Assembly (NCBI RefSeq): GCF_030272615.1
Contig: NC_081414.1
Span: 823,483,896-823,547,895, forward strand
Direction of reading: 5' to 3'
Length of the DNA stretch: 64,000 nucleotides
From: Cryptomeria japonica
Taxonomy: Eukaryota; Streptophyta; Pinopsida; Cupressales; Cupressaceae
Shown here: in pieces, positions 1-9,620 of the stretch
Layout of the letters: every line of letters starts with the position of its first letter
Position numbering within the stretch: position 1 is the first letter of the stretch
Translations under genes and position numbers: made by a program
Notes under the pieces: generated by a model
What the model saw: the letters and a program-made list of their open reading frames with translations, nothing else
The model's database searches: none
Told to the model about the DNA's origin: nothing

Positions 1-181
1 ACCAACTTGACAGGCTTCCTGTATACACCAACTTAAAAGGTTTCCTATAAAGTACTTTTGATAGAATTTTAAACCTACTAATGCATCTTAACTATGCAGA
101 TTTTGAATTTAGTACATAATAAAATAGGAACTATTATGATTTTAACCTTTAGAGAATGCAGTCCTTTCATACCTTTGCTGA

Positions 182-1534
182 TTAATTTGGAATAGGTGCA
201 CCTAACTCGGTAGGTAAGGTGCTTTCTTCATCTAACATGATTTCCTTCTTTTTCCAAATCATCTTGAATATTTCTTTTACTTCTTCAGTGTCTCTTCTAG
301 GTTAATCTCTGCAATCTCTAGCTAAATGTCCAACTTTGTGACAATGAAAACATACCATACCAGGGTTTCTCCATGATCTTCAGTTGTTCATCCCAAACCT
401 TATAAAACAGTTGGCACTTATATGTCCATATCTTCCACAACATTCACACCATATCCTTGTATTCTAATCCCATGGTACTACTGCATATTGTCGGTAAGGA
501 TCTATGTGAGTTTGGTAACCTCTAGTAATTGCTCGGTGTGCATACCATTTGTGGTTCTTTTGCTTAAGCCAGCACTTCTTAGTACTATGTCCATATCTAT
601 TGCAGTTTCTACAAAACCATTTGAATTTTGCCTTCTGATAGTTGTTAACAGACTTTTTCCTACATTGATTAGATGTATGACCATATTTATTGCAATTGTA
701 ACAATAATCATTGGACTTAGTGACATTCAGTTGCTTACCTTTTCTGATTTGGCATATGTTGGCAGTATGACCTTGATTTCCATAGTGGTAGCAAATAGGC
801 TTCTTTCTTTTGATGTTATTCTTTTCTTCAGCTTGCTTTGATGATTCTCCTCTCTTGGTAGTACATATCCCTTTCTCTGTAGAGTCTTTTCCTTTGTAAC
901 CGAGTCCTGCATCTTTGTTAGGTGTTCTTGTATTCAGTTGCTCATCCAACATCTTTGATGCTTCATAACTTTTCTTCAGTGTTTCTTTAGATTTCTTCTC
1001 TGTTTCAAGTTCATCGGTCAACCTTGATACTTCAACTCTCAATGCTTGATTTTCATCATTCTTCAGAATTGCTTCATGATGTGCATAACCTAGTTGATCT
1101 GTCATATTTTGTTGAATCCCAGTCAACCTTGTGATTTCATCATTTTTATTAGACACCAAGACTTCAAGTTGTTGTTTCTCTCTTTGTAGATCTCTTGCTT
1201 TATCCTGAGTTGTCCTCAATGCATCTAGGTTTTCAGTCATCTGTGTATCGAAATGTTCTTGTTCTCTTTTCATTGCTTTTATTTGATCAGCCAGTGCTTT
1301 GTTCTTTTCTTTCAATACTTCAATCATTTCTTCAGTTTCTTCAGATATACTGTTCTCAGATGATGTCTCAATTTGTTCCACTAACTCTTGAGAGTCCTAC
1401 AAGTCATCAGATAATCTTCTTCTTACTTTCAGAGATTTTCGCATTTGCCTTTGCATGTCTACAATCAGTTGATTAGCATGATCCAACTCTTCTTGCAGAT
1501 ACACAATCCTCCGAGATTGTTTGTAGCCTTCCAT
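182..1534 (-). pseudogene. Family A ORF1, gag-like coiled-coil / five-CCHC-knuckle protein (broken)
   Basis: One frame of 450 codons from the ATG at 1534 to TAA at 182-184. The ATG lies about 50 nt after the PBS, as expected for gag. Residues about 52-200 are a long Glu/Lys/Leu-rich coiled coil. Then come CCHC knuckles near 248-261 (second Cys replaced by Tyr), 278-291 (CYNCNKYGHTSNQC), 308-321 (CRNCNRYGHSTKKC), about 363-376 (CECCGRYGHISANC) and about 395-408 (CFHCHKVGHLARDC). CX2CX4HX4C knuckles bind nucleic acid in retroelement gag proteins, so packaging of element RNA is the likely role (inference). In-frame stops: TAG at codon 46 (1397-1399), TAG after PWD (461-463), a TGA near 382 and a TAA near 311. 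The last three are sense codons in the outer copy (TAC, CGA, CAA), so they are decay. The codon-46 TAG is shared. No Ty1/copia gag domain is recognisable. Confidence 0.75.
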
Positions 1535-1582
1535 TGCTAAGATCTTTCTCTTTAGGTAGTTAAACCCTTTTCCAAGATTCAA

Positions 1583-1594
1583 GCTCTGATACCA
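1583..1594 (-). promoter_or_regulatory. Primer binding site (initiator Met tRNA)
   Basis: The minus strand reads TGGTATCAGAGC, the classic plant PBS complementary to the 3' end of initiator-Met tRNA. It lies two bases inside the LTR edge (LTR starts at 1597). It fixes the element's orientation and the LTR boundary. Confidence 0.9.
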
Positions 1595-1596
1595 AT

Positions 1597-2705
1597 TGTT
1601 AGTCAGTACTTCAAAACATTTCTTCAATAATAACTTAACTGTTATGCATAAACCAAATAGTGCAATAACATAACGTAAAGTTAAAATAAATAGATAACAA
1701 TCATACATGATTCACTCCATAACACATATGTTTTGGTTACGCAGAAACTCTTGGTTAGAGAGAAAAACTGTGGTGGGGATGGCACCCACAACTTCACTAC
1801 TGCAATAGTAAAGATGCTCGGTTAGAGCTACATTTTAGCTATTTCTGATAGCTTACCTTGTTAGGAGTATTAAGATCTGTTAGATCTACCTTGTTAAAGG
1901 ATTTCACAACACTTAATCTAAATGTTGCACCTGGTTAGAGGCTTTACAATGTATAGACTTGATTAGAGTCTTTTACCCTGTTAAAGGTTTCTCTTTCAAC
2001 TTCACAATATTACAATAAAATCATTACAAATATCTGCAACTTTACATCTGAAATGTTATAGCAGATTCTATGTGCTTAGAATAAGATTACCTTTCTTATA
2101 GCATACCTCAGTAACCCATATAGTAACTCGGTAAACCCTTATGTTTACTCTGTTCTTCGACTATTCTCTAAAAACCTTCTTGGTGACCTCTGTGTCTCTA
2201 TAATAGTCTTCTCATACTCATATATACATACATAACTCGTGCTATATAAATAGATCTCTTATGACGGTGATCCAATTCCTTGCTTCGATCTTACAAACAT
2301 GATTTATTGAATGAATAACCAAACAAATAATTTCATTGGTCAAATGACCTCAAAATCATACACAATCTTCTGGTGCAATTTCCAATGTGATAATGGTTAG
2401 ATGTGCCTCGATCTTGTAACACGTTTTCATATGCATGTCTAGGTTCAATGTATCTGGTAACACGTTTCACTTAGTGTATGTCAACTCGGTGTGTCATCTT
2501 TACTGCTTGGTAGACATAAAAAGATACTCAGTAGACAGCTCGGTGTATACTGCGTTCTGTGACTGCTTTCCTTCTGTAACCGACTAGACTGTGCATACCG
2601 ACTTCTCTATGTATACCGACTGCATGATTTGGTAGTGCTAACCAACTAGAATATATAGTATGACTTTGAATATAAAAATTAATGGCAATTTGATAAGTAG
2701 TAACA
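1597..2705 (-). repeat. 5' LTR of inner family A element
   Basis: On the minus strand it begins TGTTACTACTTA and ends CTAACA. Compared with the three other family A LTRs it lacks about 42 bp just inside the PBS end, including one arm of the GTACTGA/TCAGTAC stem. The same deletion is seen at 63917, so it predates the large duplication. A TATATAAATAG stretch near 2243 is conserved in all LTR copies and is a candidate promoter element. Three ACCGACT motifs lie at about 2578-2626. Confidence 0.85.
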
Positions 2706-2710
2706 GTATC
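2706..2710. repeat. Target-site duplication, right side of inner family A element
   Basis: GTATC follows the LTR end. The left partner at 57009-57013 is ATATC (one mismatch). Joining the two flanks recreates family A ORF2 interior sequence similar to that near 59380. Confidence 0.7.
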
Positions 2711-5232
2711 TACATTTGACAACACTATTGGTTTTGACAAATCTAATTTGAAACTATACTTTTTCATTTTCTTTTCTTTACCTTTCACCAGTTGAACTAA
2801 TACAATGGCTTGGGAGGTTTGTTGACTCTTGGTAGGTTGCTCGGTAGAGGCAACACTTTTGTCAATTTCTTGAACCTCTGATGTAGCCTTCAGTGAATCC
2901 TTGCTTGGGGTCTCAGTTGTAACATTTTCAGTGCTAGAAGGAGCTTGAGAAGCAGCTTATCCTTCTATAGACTTGTGACCCTCTGTTCCTTGTTCAGTAT
3001 CCTGAGGAGCCTCAGTTGAAATAGGCTAAGTGATTAGAGGATAGGGCTGAACTTGTTCCAAAACTGACTCACTGGATGCCAATTTGGCATATGCATTCCC
3101 TTCTATCATTTCCTGTTCTAGTGCCTCAGTATCCATGATATCCTCATCAATTTGTATAGTGTTAGCAGGGTCTTGCTCGGTGATATCAAGATCTTGCTCG
3201 GTGACATCAACTATTTCAACTTCAGCTTGCTCACTAGCATTCTTGATTCGAAATATTTCCTGCCACTTTTCTTTGGTCTCATTCTCTACATCCAAATAAA
3301 GGCCATTCATCAATTTTAAGGCTCTTTGCTTGACTAGGATGTTTTTGTGGTAGTTTTTCACATGTTCAGTGATCTCATCTACTGAAATGTCTGGAAAGAG
3401 ATGTACCAGATTTCTTTCTCTCATCTGCTTTTCCGTGTCCATGGCATATGTCCACCTGTTATCAATATGCAAATACAATTCTTTTGGAAGAGAATTAGTT
3501 ACTTCCAATGGGACCAATTGGAATTTCAAAAGAGTGTAGATTACAGCTTCTTCAATTTGTCTCTTTTCTGCATCATTTCTAGATTCATACTTAACATGTC
3601 TAAATGATCCAAATCCACCATATTGCTTTAGATTAGCAGAAAAATTATCAACACTGTGTACATCTTCCTTTTTACTCTTGACAATCTGAAATTTACTTTT
3701 GTCTTCAAATTCGGTGTCACTAGACTCTTTTGTCAAAATGAGTCTCCGAGTACATTTCTTATAAGTTTTTGTTACCTTTGGTGTGGCAACATTCTTTGGT
3801 TTCTTACTTAGTGATGGTGTAGATGATCTTGTGTTTGGGCACTTTACTAAAGGAGTCAGTGATACCTTTGATGTATCTTGTTTCTTCCTTTCCAAAACTT
3901 TCCCTTTAGGCAACTCAGTGCTCAATGTAATAGCTGCCTCGTGGGCTTCAGATTCCTCCTCGGTAGAGTGCCCTTGATAGGTGTGGAGGAAGAACCTTCT
4001 CCAAATTTCTCTATTAATGCCTTGATAATTTTTGTTGCTTTCCTTGTAGCCTTGGGTACTACAATGCTCATCTTAACTTTCTCTTTAACTTCTTCAAATG
4101 TACCGTATCTCAGCTTGGTAGCATGCCTTGGTAATGTAAGAAAAGAATCTATCTGATGTTGTGTGATGTCAAAATCAATCTCATAACCCATAGGTGGCAA
4201 AGATTGAGTTCTTGGTTCTATAGCATTGACATAGTAGTAGTCGGTGTCCACTTCAAAGCATATGTCATCCTTGTATTTCTCCATTAACTTGGGTGGAATT
4301 CTATACCCATTATGCATCTTTTCTTGAAACTTGCTAAATTAATCATCAATAATATCATTGAAGTTATTACCTAGCTTTTTGATGAAGTCATTGATTTGAT
4401 GGGTGATTGGTCGGTGTAGCTCCCAAACTACATTACCGACTGATGGAAAGAATTTCTCAAAATAGAAAAACATGCATACCAAAAGTGATCCAAACTTCAG
4501 TGTGTTAGCTGAGTTGTTCTTCTTTGGCTTCCTTATGGTGTTTAGATTCTCAAATAGGTTTTTGAGCAATACTTCGCATAGATCAATTTTCATTCCTTTC
4601 TTCACAATTTTATATGCTAAATCGACTTCTGCACAGGGTACACTATTTTCCCTTGCCGATTGAAAGAAACAATAACCTATTACTCTAATGGCAAACTTTA
4701 GCTTTGCATCTATGACATTGTTCAATTTCAGTCCTCTGCAATCAGATTCAACTCCAGTTAAAGTGATCAATTCCTTTTGTGATATCATTTTCTAAGCTCG
4801 GGCATGATCAAAAATAGGGTAACCAATGATCAAATGAATAATTTCCTTGGTGATTTTGAATGGTTGCTCCTCTAACCACATGAAATCATCATGAACTTTG
4901 CTCAGAACAAACTTGACCCATTGGGGTTTGAATACACGAGGATAGGTTAGGGTTTCGGTCAATCCCTTGATTTTAATGTGTTCATACTTGCTATCTAATT
5001 TCCCATCGGTACACAATTCATCATATGTGTACTTGATCTCAACATGACCTAGTTCCTCAACATGACACTTAGTGAAGAATCTGACATCCTCAACTAGTAA
5101 AACTCTATCCAGAATGAGTGAAAATGCAGCTTTATCATCCGGTTCAGATGCAACTTTGGGAGTTAGAGAGTATTTCAGTGAGGGCTTTTCAATGATCTCA
5201 ACAACAACGGGCTTCTGGATCTTAGGTGCCAT
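2711..5232 (-). pseudogene. Family A ORF2 (unknown function), outer copy, N-terminal and middle part
   Basis: Starts at the ATG at 5232 (MAPKIQK...). It aligns along its length with the inner copy at 58570-61953. The N-terminal about 330 residues are globular-looking, with signatures FFTKCHVEELGHVEI, DDFMWLEEQPFKITKEII and LHRPITHQINDFIKKLG. A basic Ser/Thr/Pro/Lys segment and an acidic segment rich in DITEQD-type repeats follow. Breaks: a stop after DHARA (4789-4791), a stop near 4318-4338, and a frameshift near 3925-3965. The C-terminal end is cut at 2711 by the inner element and resumes at 57008. I see no DSG protease, RT YVDD, integrase DDE or RNase H motif. It may belong to a plant retroelement-associated ORF family, but I cannot name one. 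Confidence 0.65.
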
Positions 5233-5744
5233 TGCAGATTTCGGATAAATATTAACAAAAGATCCTTAGGGTTTGAAGACTTTTAAATGGCAGACGCTTT
5301 CACTTAGCAAATATAAAACTGATATTCACAACTAATATAATCGGTAAACTAGCTTGACAATGTGTTGTGATTGATGTTAATACCTTGAATTTCGCTTCTG
5401 AGGAGGTTTGATCGCCTTTGAATCGCTTTTCTCTGCTTTCTTGAAAACTTGGTAAGTGTAAAATGACCACGCAAAAGCTTTAAGTACACAATATACCTTA
5501 TCGGGCTTCATGGAGTTAGGTCAGAAAACATTAAATGCACTTGGTACCACTTCCTTTTTATGCTTTTACCGAGTAACCAGATTTCTTGTATTTACCGGCT
5601 AGACAGGCTTCCAAAATACTTGATAAAATTTCAAATTTCCTAATTTATCTTTAGTTATGCAGATTTTGAATTAAGTACATGATAAAATAGGAACTGTTAA
5701 GATTTAACCTTTGAGAGAATGCAGTCCTTTCATACCTTCATTAA
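5233..5744 (-). other. Spacer between family A ORF1 and ORF2 (outer copy)
   Basis: About 510 bp without a long open frame, matching 61954-62501 in the inner copy. It contains several CGGTAAA/ACCGAGTAA-type words, as do the LTRs. ORF2 is probably not translated by simple read-through from ORF1. A subgenomic or spliced RNA, or internal initiation, would be needed (inference). No splice site was identified. Confidence 0.5.
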
Positions 5745-7097
5745 TTAATTTGGAATAGGTGCACCTAACTCGGTAGATAAGGTGCTTTCTTCATTTGACA
5801 CAATTTCCTTCTTTTTCCAAATCATCTGTAATTTGCCTTTTATTTCCTCAGTGTCTCCTCTAGGTTGATCTTTGCAATCTCTAGCCAAGTGTCCAACTTT
5901 GTGACAATGAAAACATGCCATACCAGGATTTCTCCATGATCTTCGGTTATTCATTCCAAACCTTATAAAGCAGTTGGCACTTATATGTCCATATCTTCCA
6001 TAGCATTCGCACCATATCCTTGTATTGTAATCCCATGGTACTACATAATACTATCAGTTAGGATCTGTGTGAGTTTGGTAGCCTCTAGTATTTGCTCAAT
6101 GTGCAGACCACATATAGTTCTTTTGCTTAAACCAACACTTCTCAGTACTATATCCATATCTATTGCAGTTTTTATAAAACCCTTTGAATTTTTCCTTCTG
6201 ATAATTGCTAGCAGACTTTGTTCTGCATTGGTTAGATGTGTGACCATATTTATTGCAATTGTGACAAGAACCATTAGACCTAGTGACATTCAGTTGCTAA
6301 CCTTTTCTGATTTGGCACATGTTAGCAGTATGTCCTTGTTTTCCACAGTAGTTGCAAATAGGCTTCTTTCCTTTGATTCTCTTCTTGTTTCCAGCTTGCT
6401 TTCATGATTCTCCTCTCTCGGTAGTGTGGATTCCCTTCTCGGTAGAGTCTTTTCCTTTGTAACCGAGTCTTGCAACTTTGTTGGGTCTTTTTGTATTAAG
6501 TTGCTCATCCAACATCTTTGATGCTTCATAACTCTTTTTCAGTGTTTCTTTGGATTTTTTCTTTGTTTCAAGTTCATCGGTCAATCTTGATACTTCAAGT
6601 TTCAATGCTTGATTCTCATCATCTTTCATATTTGCTTCATGATGTGCATAACCCAATTGATCTGACAGATTTTGTTGAATCCTAGTCAACCTTATGACTT
6701 CATCATTCTTTTCAGATACTAATGCTTTAAGCTATTGTTTTTCTCTTTCTAGATCTCTTACTTTATCCTTGGTTGTCCTCAATGCGTCAAGATTTTTAGT
6801 CATCTATGTGCTGAAATGTTCATGTCCTCTTTTCATTGCTTTTAGCTGATCAGTCAGTTCTTTGTTCTTTTCCTTCAGTTCTCCAATCATCTCTTCAGTC
6901 TCTTCAGATATACTATTCTCAGATGATGTCTCAATTTGTTCTACTAACTCTTGAGAGTCCTATAAATCATTAGATAATCTTCTTCTAACTTTCAGAGATT
7001 TTTGCATTTGTCTTTGCATGTCCGCAATCACTTGATTAGCATGATCCAATTAATTTTGAAGATTCACAATTCTCCGAGATTGTCTGCACCCTTCCAT
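5745..7097 (-). pseudogene. Family A ORF1, gag-like CCHC protein, outer copy (broken)
   Basis: Same 450-codon length as the inner copy, with no net indel. The codon-46 TAG is shared. Further stops are private to this copy: TAG after EREKQ near 6733 and TGA after GES near 6401. Knuckle 1 is intact here (CNYCGKQGHTANMC) although broken in the inner copy. Knuckle 2 is intact (CHNCNKYGHTSNQC). Knuckle 3 has lost a Cys and the His. Knuckle 4 has Cys to Tyr (CECYGRYGHISANC). Knuckle 5 is intact (CFHCHKVGHLARDC). The complementary damage shows the ancestor had five working knuckles. Confidence 0.75.
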
Positions 7098-7145
7098 TGA
7101 TAAGATCTTTCTCTTTAGGCTGTTAAATCCTTTTCCAAGATTGAA

Positions 7146-7157
7146 GCTCTGATACCA
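7146..7157 (-). promoter_or_regulatory. Primer binding site (initiator Met tRNA), outer family A element
   Basis: TGGTATCAGAGC on the minus strand, two bases inside the LTR edge at 7160. Identical to the PBS at 1583-1594 and at 20292-20303. Confidence 0.9.
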
Positions 7158-7159
7158 AT

Positions 7160-8337
7160 TGTTAGGCCCAATATGGAAAGCTAATGTACTGAGAGGGGAG
7201 GGGTGAATCAGTACTTCAAATCCTTTGTTCAACAATAAATTTACTGTTTTGCATAAACCAAAAACTGCCGTAACATAACATAAAGCTAAAACAAATAAAT
7301 AACAATCATACATGATTCACTCCATAACACATATAATTTGGTTACGTAGAAACTCTTGGTTAGAGAGAAAAACTGCGGTGGGGATGGCACCCACAACTTC
7401 ACTACTGCAATAATAAAGGTTGCTTGGTTAGAGCTACATGTTTAGCTATTTCTGATAGCTTACCGTGTTAGGAGTATAAAGATCGTTAGATCTACCTTGC
7501 TAAAGGATTTTACAACACTTATTCTAAATGTTGCACCTGGTTAAAGGCTTTACAATTTATAGACTTTGTTAGAGTCTTTTACCCTGTTAAAGGTTTCTCT
7601 TACAAATCAAAATATTCCAATAAAATCTTTACAAATATCTACAACTTCACATCTAAAATGTTATAGTAGATTCTATGTGCTCAAAATGATATTACCTTGC
7701 TTATAACATACCTTGGTAATCCATAGATTAACTCAGTAAACCCTTCTATTTACTCTATTCCTTGACTGTTCTCTGAAATCCTTCTTGGTGACCTCTATGT
7801 CTCTGACAGTCACAATACTCAGTGCTTCCTTATCTATCACATATGTCTTCCTTCATATATCTCTATTTTTTCATATTTTTATCCTTAATCCATGTTGTAT
7901 AAATAGATCTCTTATGTCGGTGATCTATTCATTTCTTTGATCTTCTAAACATGATTTATCAAATGAATAACCATACAAAACATTTCATTGGATAGATGAC
8001 CTCAAGATCATACAAAATCTTTAAGTGTAATTTCCAATGTGATAACAGTTCTTTGTTCCTTGATCTTTGTAACATGTTTCCCATATGTGTCTAGGTTCAA
8101 TGAATCTGCTAACACGTTTCACTCAATGTGTGTTAACTCGGTATATCATTTTTGTTGCTCGGTAGACATAGAGTATTACTTGGTAGACAACTCAGTGTAT
8201 ACTAGGCTCTGTGACTACTTTCTTCTATAACCGACTGCTCTGTGCATACCGACTAAATATTTCGGTAATAGTAACCGACTAGAGTATATAGAATGACTTT
8301 CGACATAAAACTAATGGCAACTTAGTAAGTAGTAACA
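7160..8337 (-). repeat. 5' LTR of outer family A element
   Basis: 1178 bp; minus strand begins TGTTACTACTTACTAAGTTG and ends GGGCCTAACA. It pairs best with the LTR at 54694-55868; both share variants absent from the inner LTRs (CATAACATAAAG against CATAACGTAAAG). A 29-bp stem-loop, GTACTGA...TCAGTAC around a G-rich run, lies at 7186-7214. ACCGACT words recur at about 8229-8280. Confidence 0.9.
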
Positions 8338-8342
8338 CTTCT
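8338..8342. repeat. Target-site duplication CTTCT, right side of outer family A element
   Basis: Exact match to CTTCT at 54689-54693. The flanks beyond both copies join into continuous repeat R sequence, as seen intact near 53875. Confidence 0.85.
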
Positions 8343-8675
8343 TTCCTCAATATCTTTTGTTGATGGAATTACTATCTTCGATGAGTCTTTTCTATATCAA
8401 TGAGACATCATTGGTTCTCATCAATATTATTTGAAACCGGATATCTTAATAGAATGCTATTACACCTGCTTGATGACTTGTGGGCTACCATGGTATTGAT
8501 GAGTCTCTTGAAGTTTACTAATCTTTCATCCCTTAATATCAACTTATCTTATCATCTTTATCTTCATTTCATTCTCTGTCTGGAAATAATTGGACGGAAT
8601 ATGTTTAACACAAATTGACAAGTCTTTGTCCTGATCCAATTCTGCCACTACTCGATTCCTCTCATCATCAAACTC
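8343..8675 (+). repeat. Repeat R, end of unit 2 and start of unit 3
   Basis: Continues directly from the R sequence that stops at 54688. A unit boundary (CTCTTGAAG) lies at 8505. It is interrupted at 8675 by the TIR-like insertion and resumes at 23895. Compared with the 53.9-kb unit it lacks a short piece around the AAGTTCATCGG word. Confidence 0.85.
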
Positions 8676-8722
8676 GGGTATATGCACAAAGTTGTGGTAC
8701 CAAAAAGGTGCCACACTTCAAA
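8676..8722 (+). repeat. Left terminal inverted repeat of the minisatellite-bearing insertion
   Basis: The core GTTGTGGTACCAAAA at 8691-8705 matches the reverse complement of 23874-23888. The outer GGGTAT and the inner TGCCAC also pair with the other end after small gaps. Confidence 0.55.
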
Positions 8723-8791
8723 AAAAATGAAAAATGCCTTATAAGATGCGCGCACTATAGGGCATGTGCCTTATAGTGCGTGCACCAGCTT

Positions 8792-9620
8792 GGATCATGG
8801 GTCAAGGGTCCCATATAACCATTTTTTAGTGTAGCTCATTTGGCTAGCGCCAAATATAGCACTAGCCAAATAACTTCCATTGAAATTTTTTAACCTTTGA
8901 TAAATTTATACTTTATACCCTATAATCTATACTCTATACTCTATAGTTTGATAGCCACTACCATAAAAATTAAACCATTTCAAACTATAACAAATACCCT
9001 AGATCGTATGACCAAATATGCTAAATCTTCGACCCTATACAATAACCATAGACCCTACAACCCAATATGCTAAACCATATGAGGTCGTTATGGGTTGTAT
9101 GGTATCCTAAGGGGTCATATGGTGTCCTATGACCCCTTAGGACACCATATTGTGCCTGCCTTATAGGATTGGTGTGCCAAGCCTAAGGCTTGGCACACCA
9201 AGCCTATAAGGCGCATGCCCTATAGTGCGTGCGCCTTATAAGGCATGTACCTTATGAGAGAATGTGGGCTTTGATCATGAGTCAAGGGTCCCATATAACC
9301 ATTTTTTAGTGTAGCTCATTTGGCTAGCACCAAATGACTTCCATTGAAATTTTTTAACCTTTGATAAATTTATACTTTATACCCTATAATCTATACTCTA
9401 TACTCTATAGTTTGATAGCCACTACCATAAAAATTAAACCATTTCAAACCTATAACAAATAGCCTAGATCATATGACCAAATATGCTAAATCCTCAATCC
9501 TATACAATAACCATAGACCCTACAACCCAATATGCTAAACCATATGAGATCGTTATGGGTTGTATGGTATCCTAAAGGGTCATATGGTGTCCTATGACCC
9601 CTTAGGACACCATATTACCC
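8792..9620 (+). repeat. 480-bp tandem duplication at the edge of the minisatellite
   Basis: The sequence starting GATCATGGGTCAAGGGTCCC at 8793 recurs from 9273 with a shift of 480 bp, including GTCAAGGGTC at 8801 and 9281. Each unit ends in minisatellite sequence (GGTATCCTAA then GGGTCATATGG). The unit size is close to the spacing of higher-order marks inside the main array. Confidence 0.85.
9169..9240. repeat. Palindrome and adjacent hairpin
   Basis: 9169-9201 is a perfect palindrome of 16+1+16 bases built on TGTGCCAAGCCT. Immediately after it, TATAAGGCGCA (9205-9215) and TGCGCCTTATA (9230-9240) form an 11-bp stem with a 14-base loop. Both sit between the two 480-bp units. Confidence 0.85.

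Larger units (their letters stand above)
1..1680. repeat. Left copy of a long direct repeat (period 62320)
   Basis: This segment matches 62321-64000 at a constant offset of 62320. I saw four substitutions by eye (47/62367, 263/62583, 1207/63527, 1352/63672) and no indel. It covers ORF1, the PBS and the start of the 5' LTR of the inner family A element. The match runs off both window ends, so its true length is unknown. Boundaries of both nested elements show this is one piece of a much longer duplication, not two independent insertions. Confidence 0.95.
1..2705 (-). mobile_element. Family A inner LTR element, 5' portion (ORF1, PBS, 5' LTR)
   Basis: On the minus strand this is 5' LTR (2705-1597), PBS (1594-1583) and ORF1 (1534-182), running off the left edge. 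The same element is seen from its other end at 57014-64000. Its outer boundary at 2705 is followed by GTATC, which pairs with ATATC just before the 3' LTR at 57014. On both sides lies interior sequence of another family A copy. The full element would be about 8.0 kb. It has a gag-like ORF and ORF2 but no protease, integrase, RT or RNase H, so it is non-autonomous. Confidence 0.8.
2706..8337 (-). mobile_element. Family A outer LTR element, 5' part (interrupted by inner element)
   Basis: From right to left: 5' LTR (8337-7160), PBS (7157-7146), ORF1 (7097-5745), spacer, and ORF2 (5232 down to 2711), where the inner element interrupts it. The remaining ORF2 C-terminus, PPT and 3' LTR lie at 54694-57013. 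Target-site duplications CTTCT at 8338-8342 and 54689-54693 pair the two outer ends. Total length without the inner insertion is about 7.95 kb. Confidence 0.8.

Noticed and set aside
422-841. 139-codon plus-strand frame inside ORF1, repeated at 62742 and partly at 5985
   Set aside because: It lies opposite the zinc-knuckle coding region. The knuckle motifs and matching 450-codon lengths support the minus strand.
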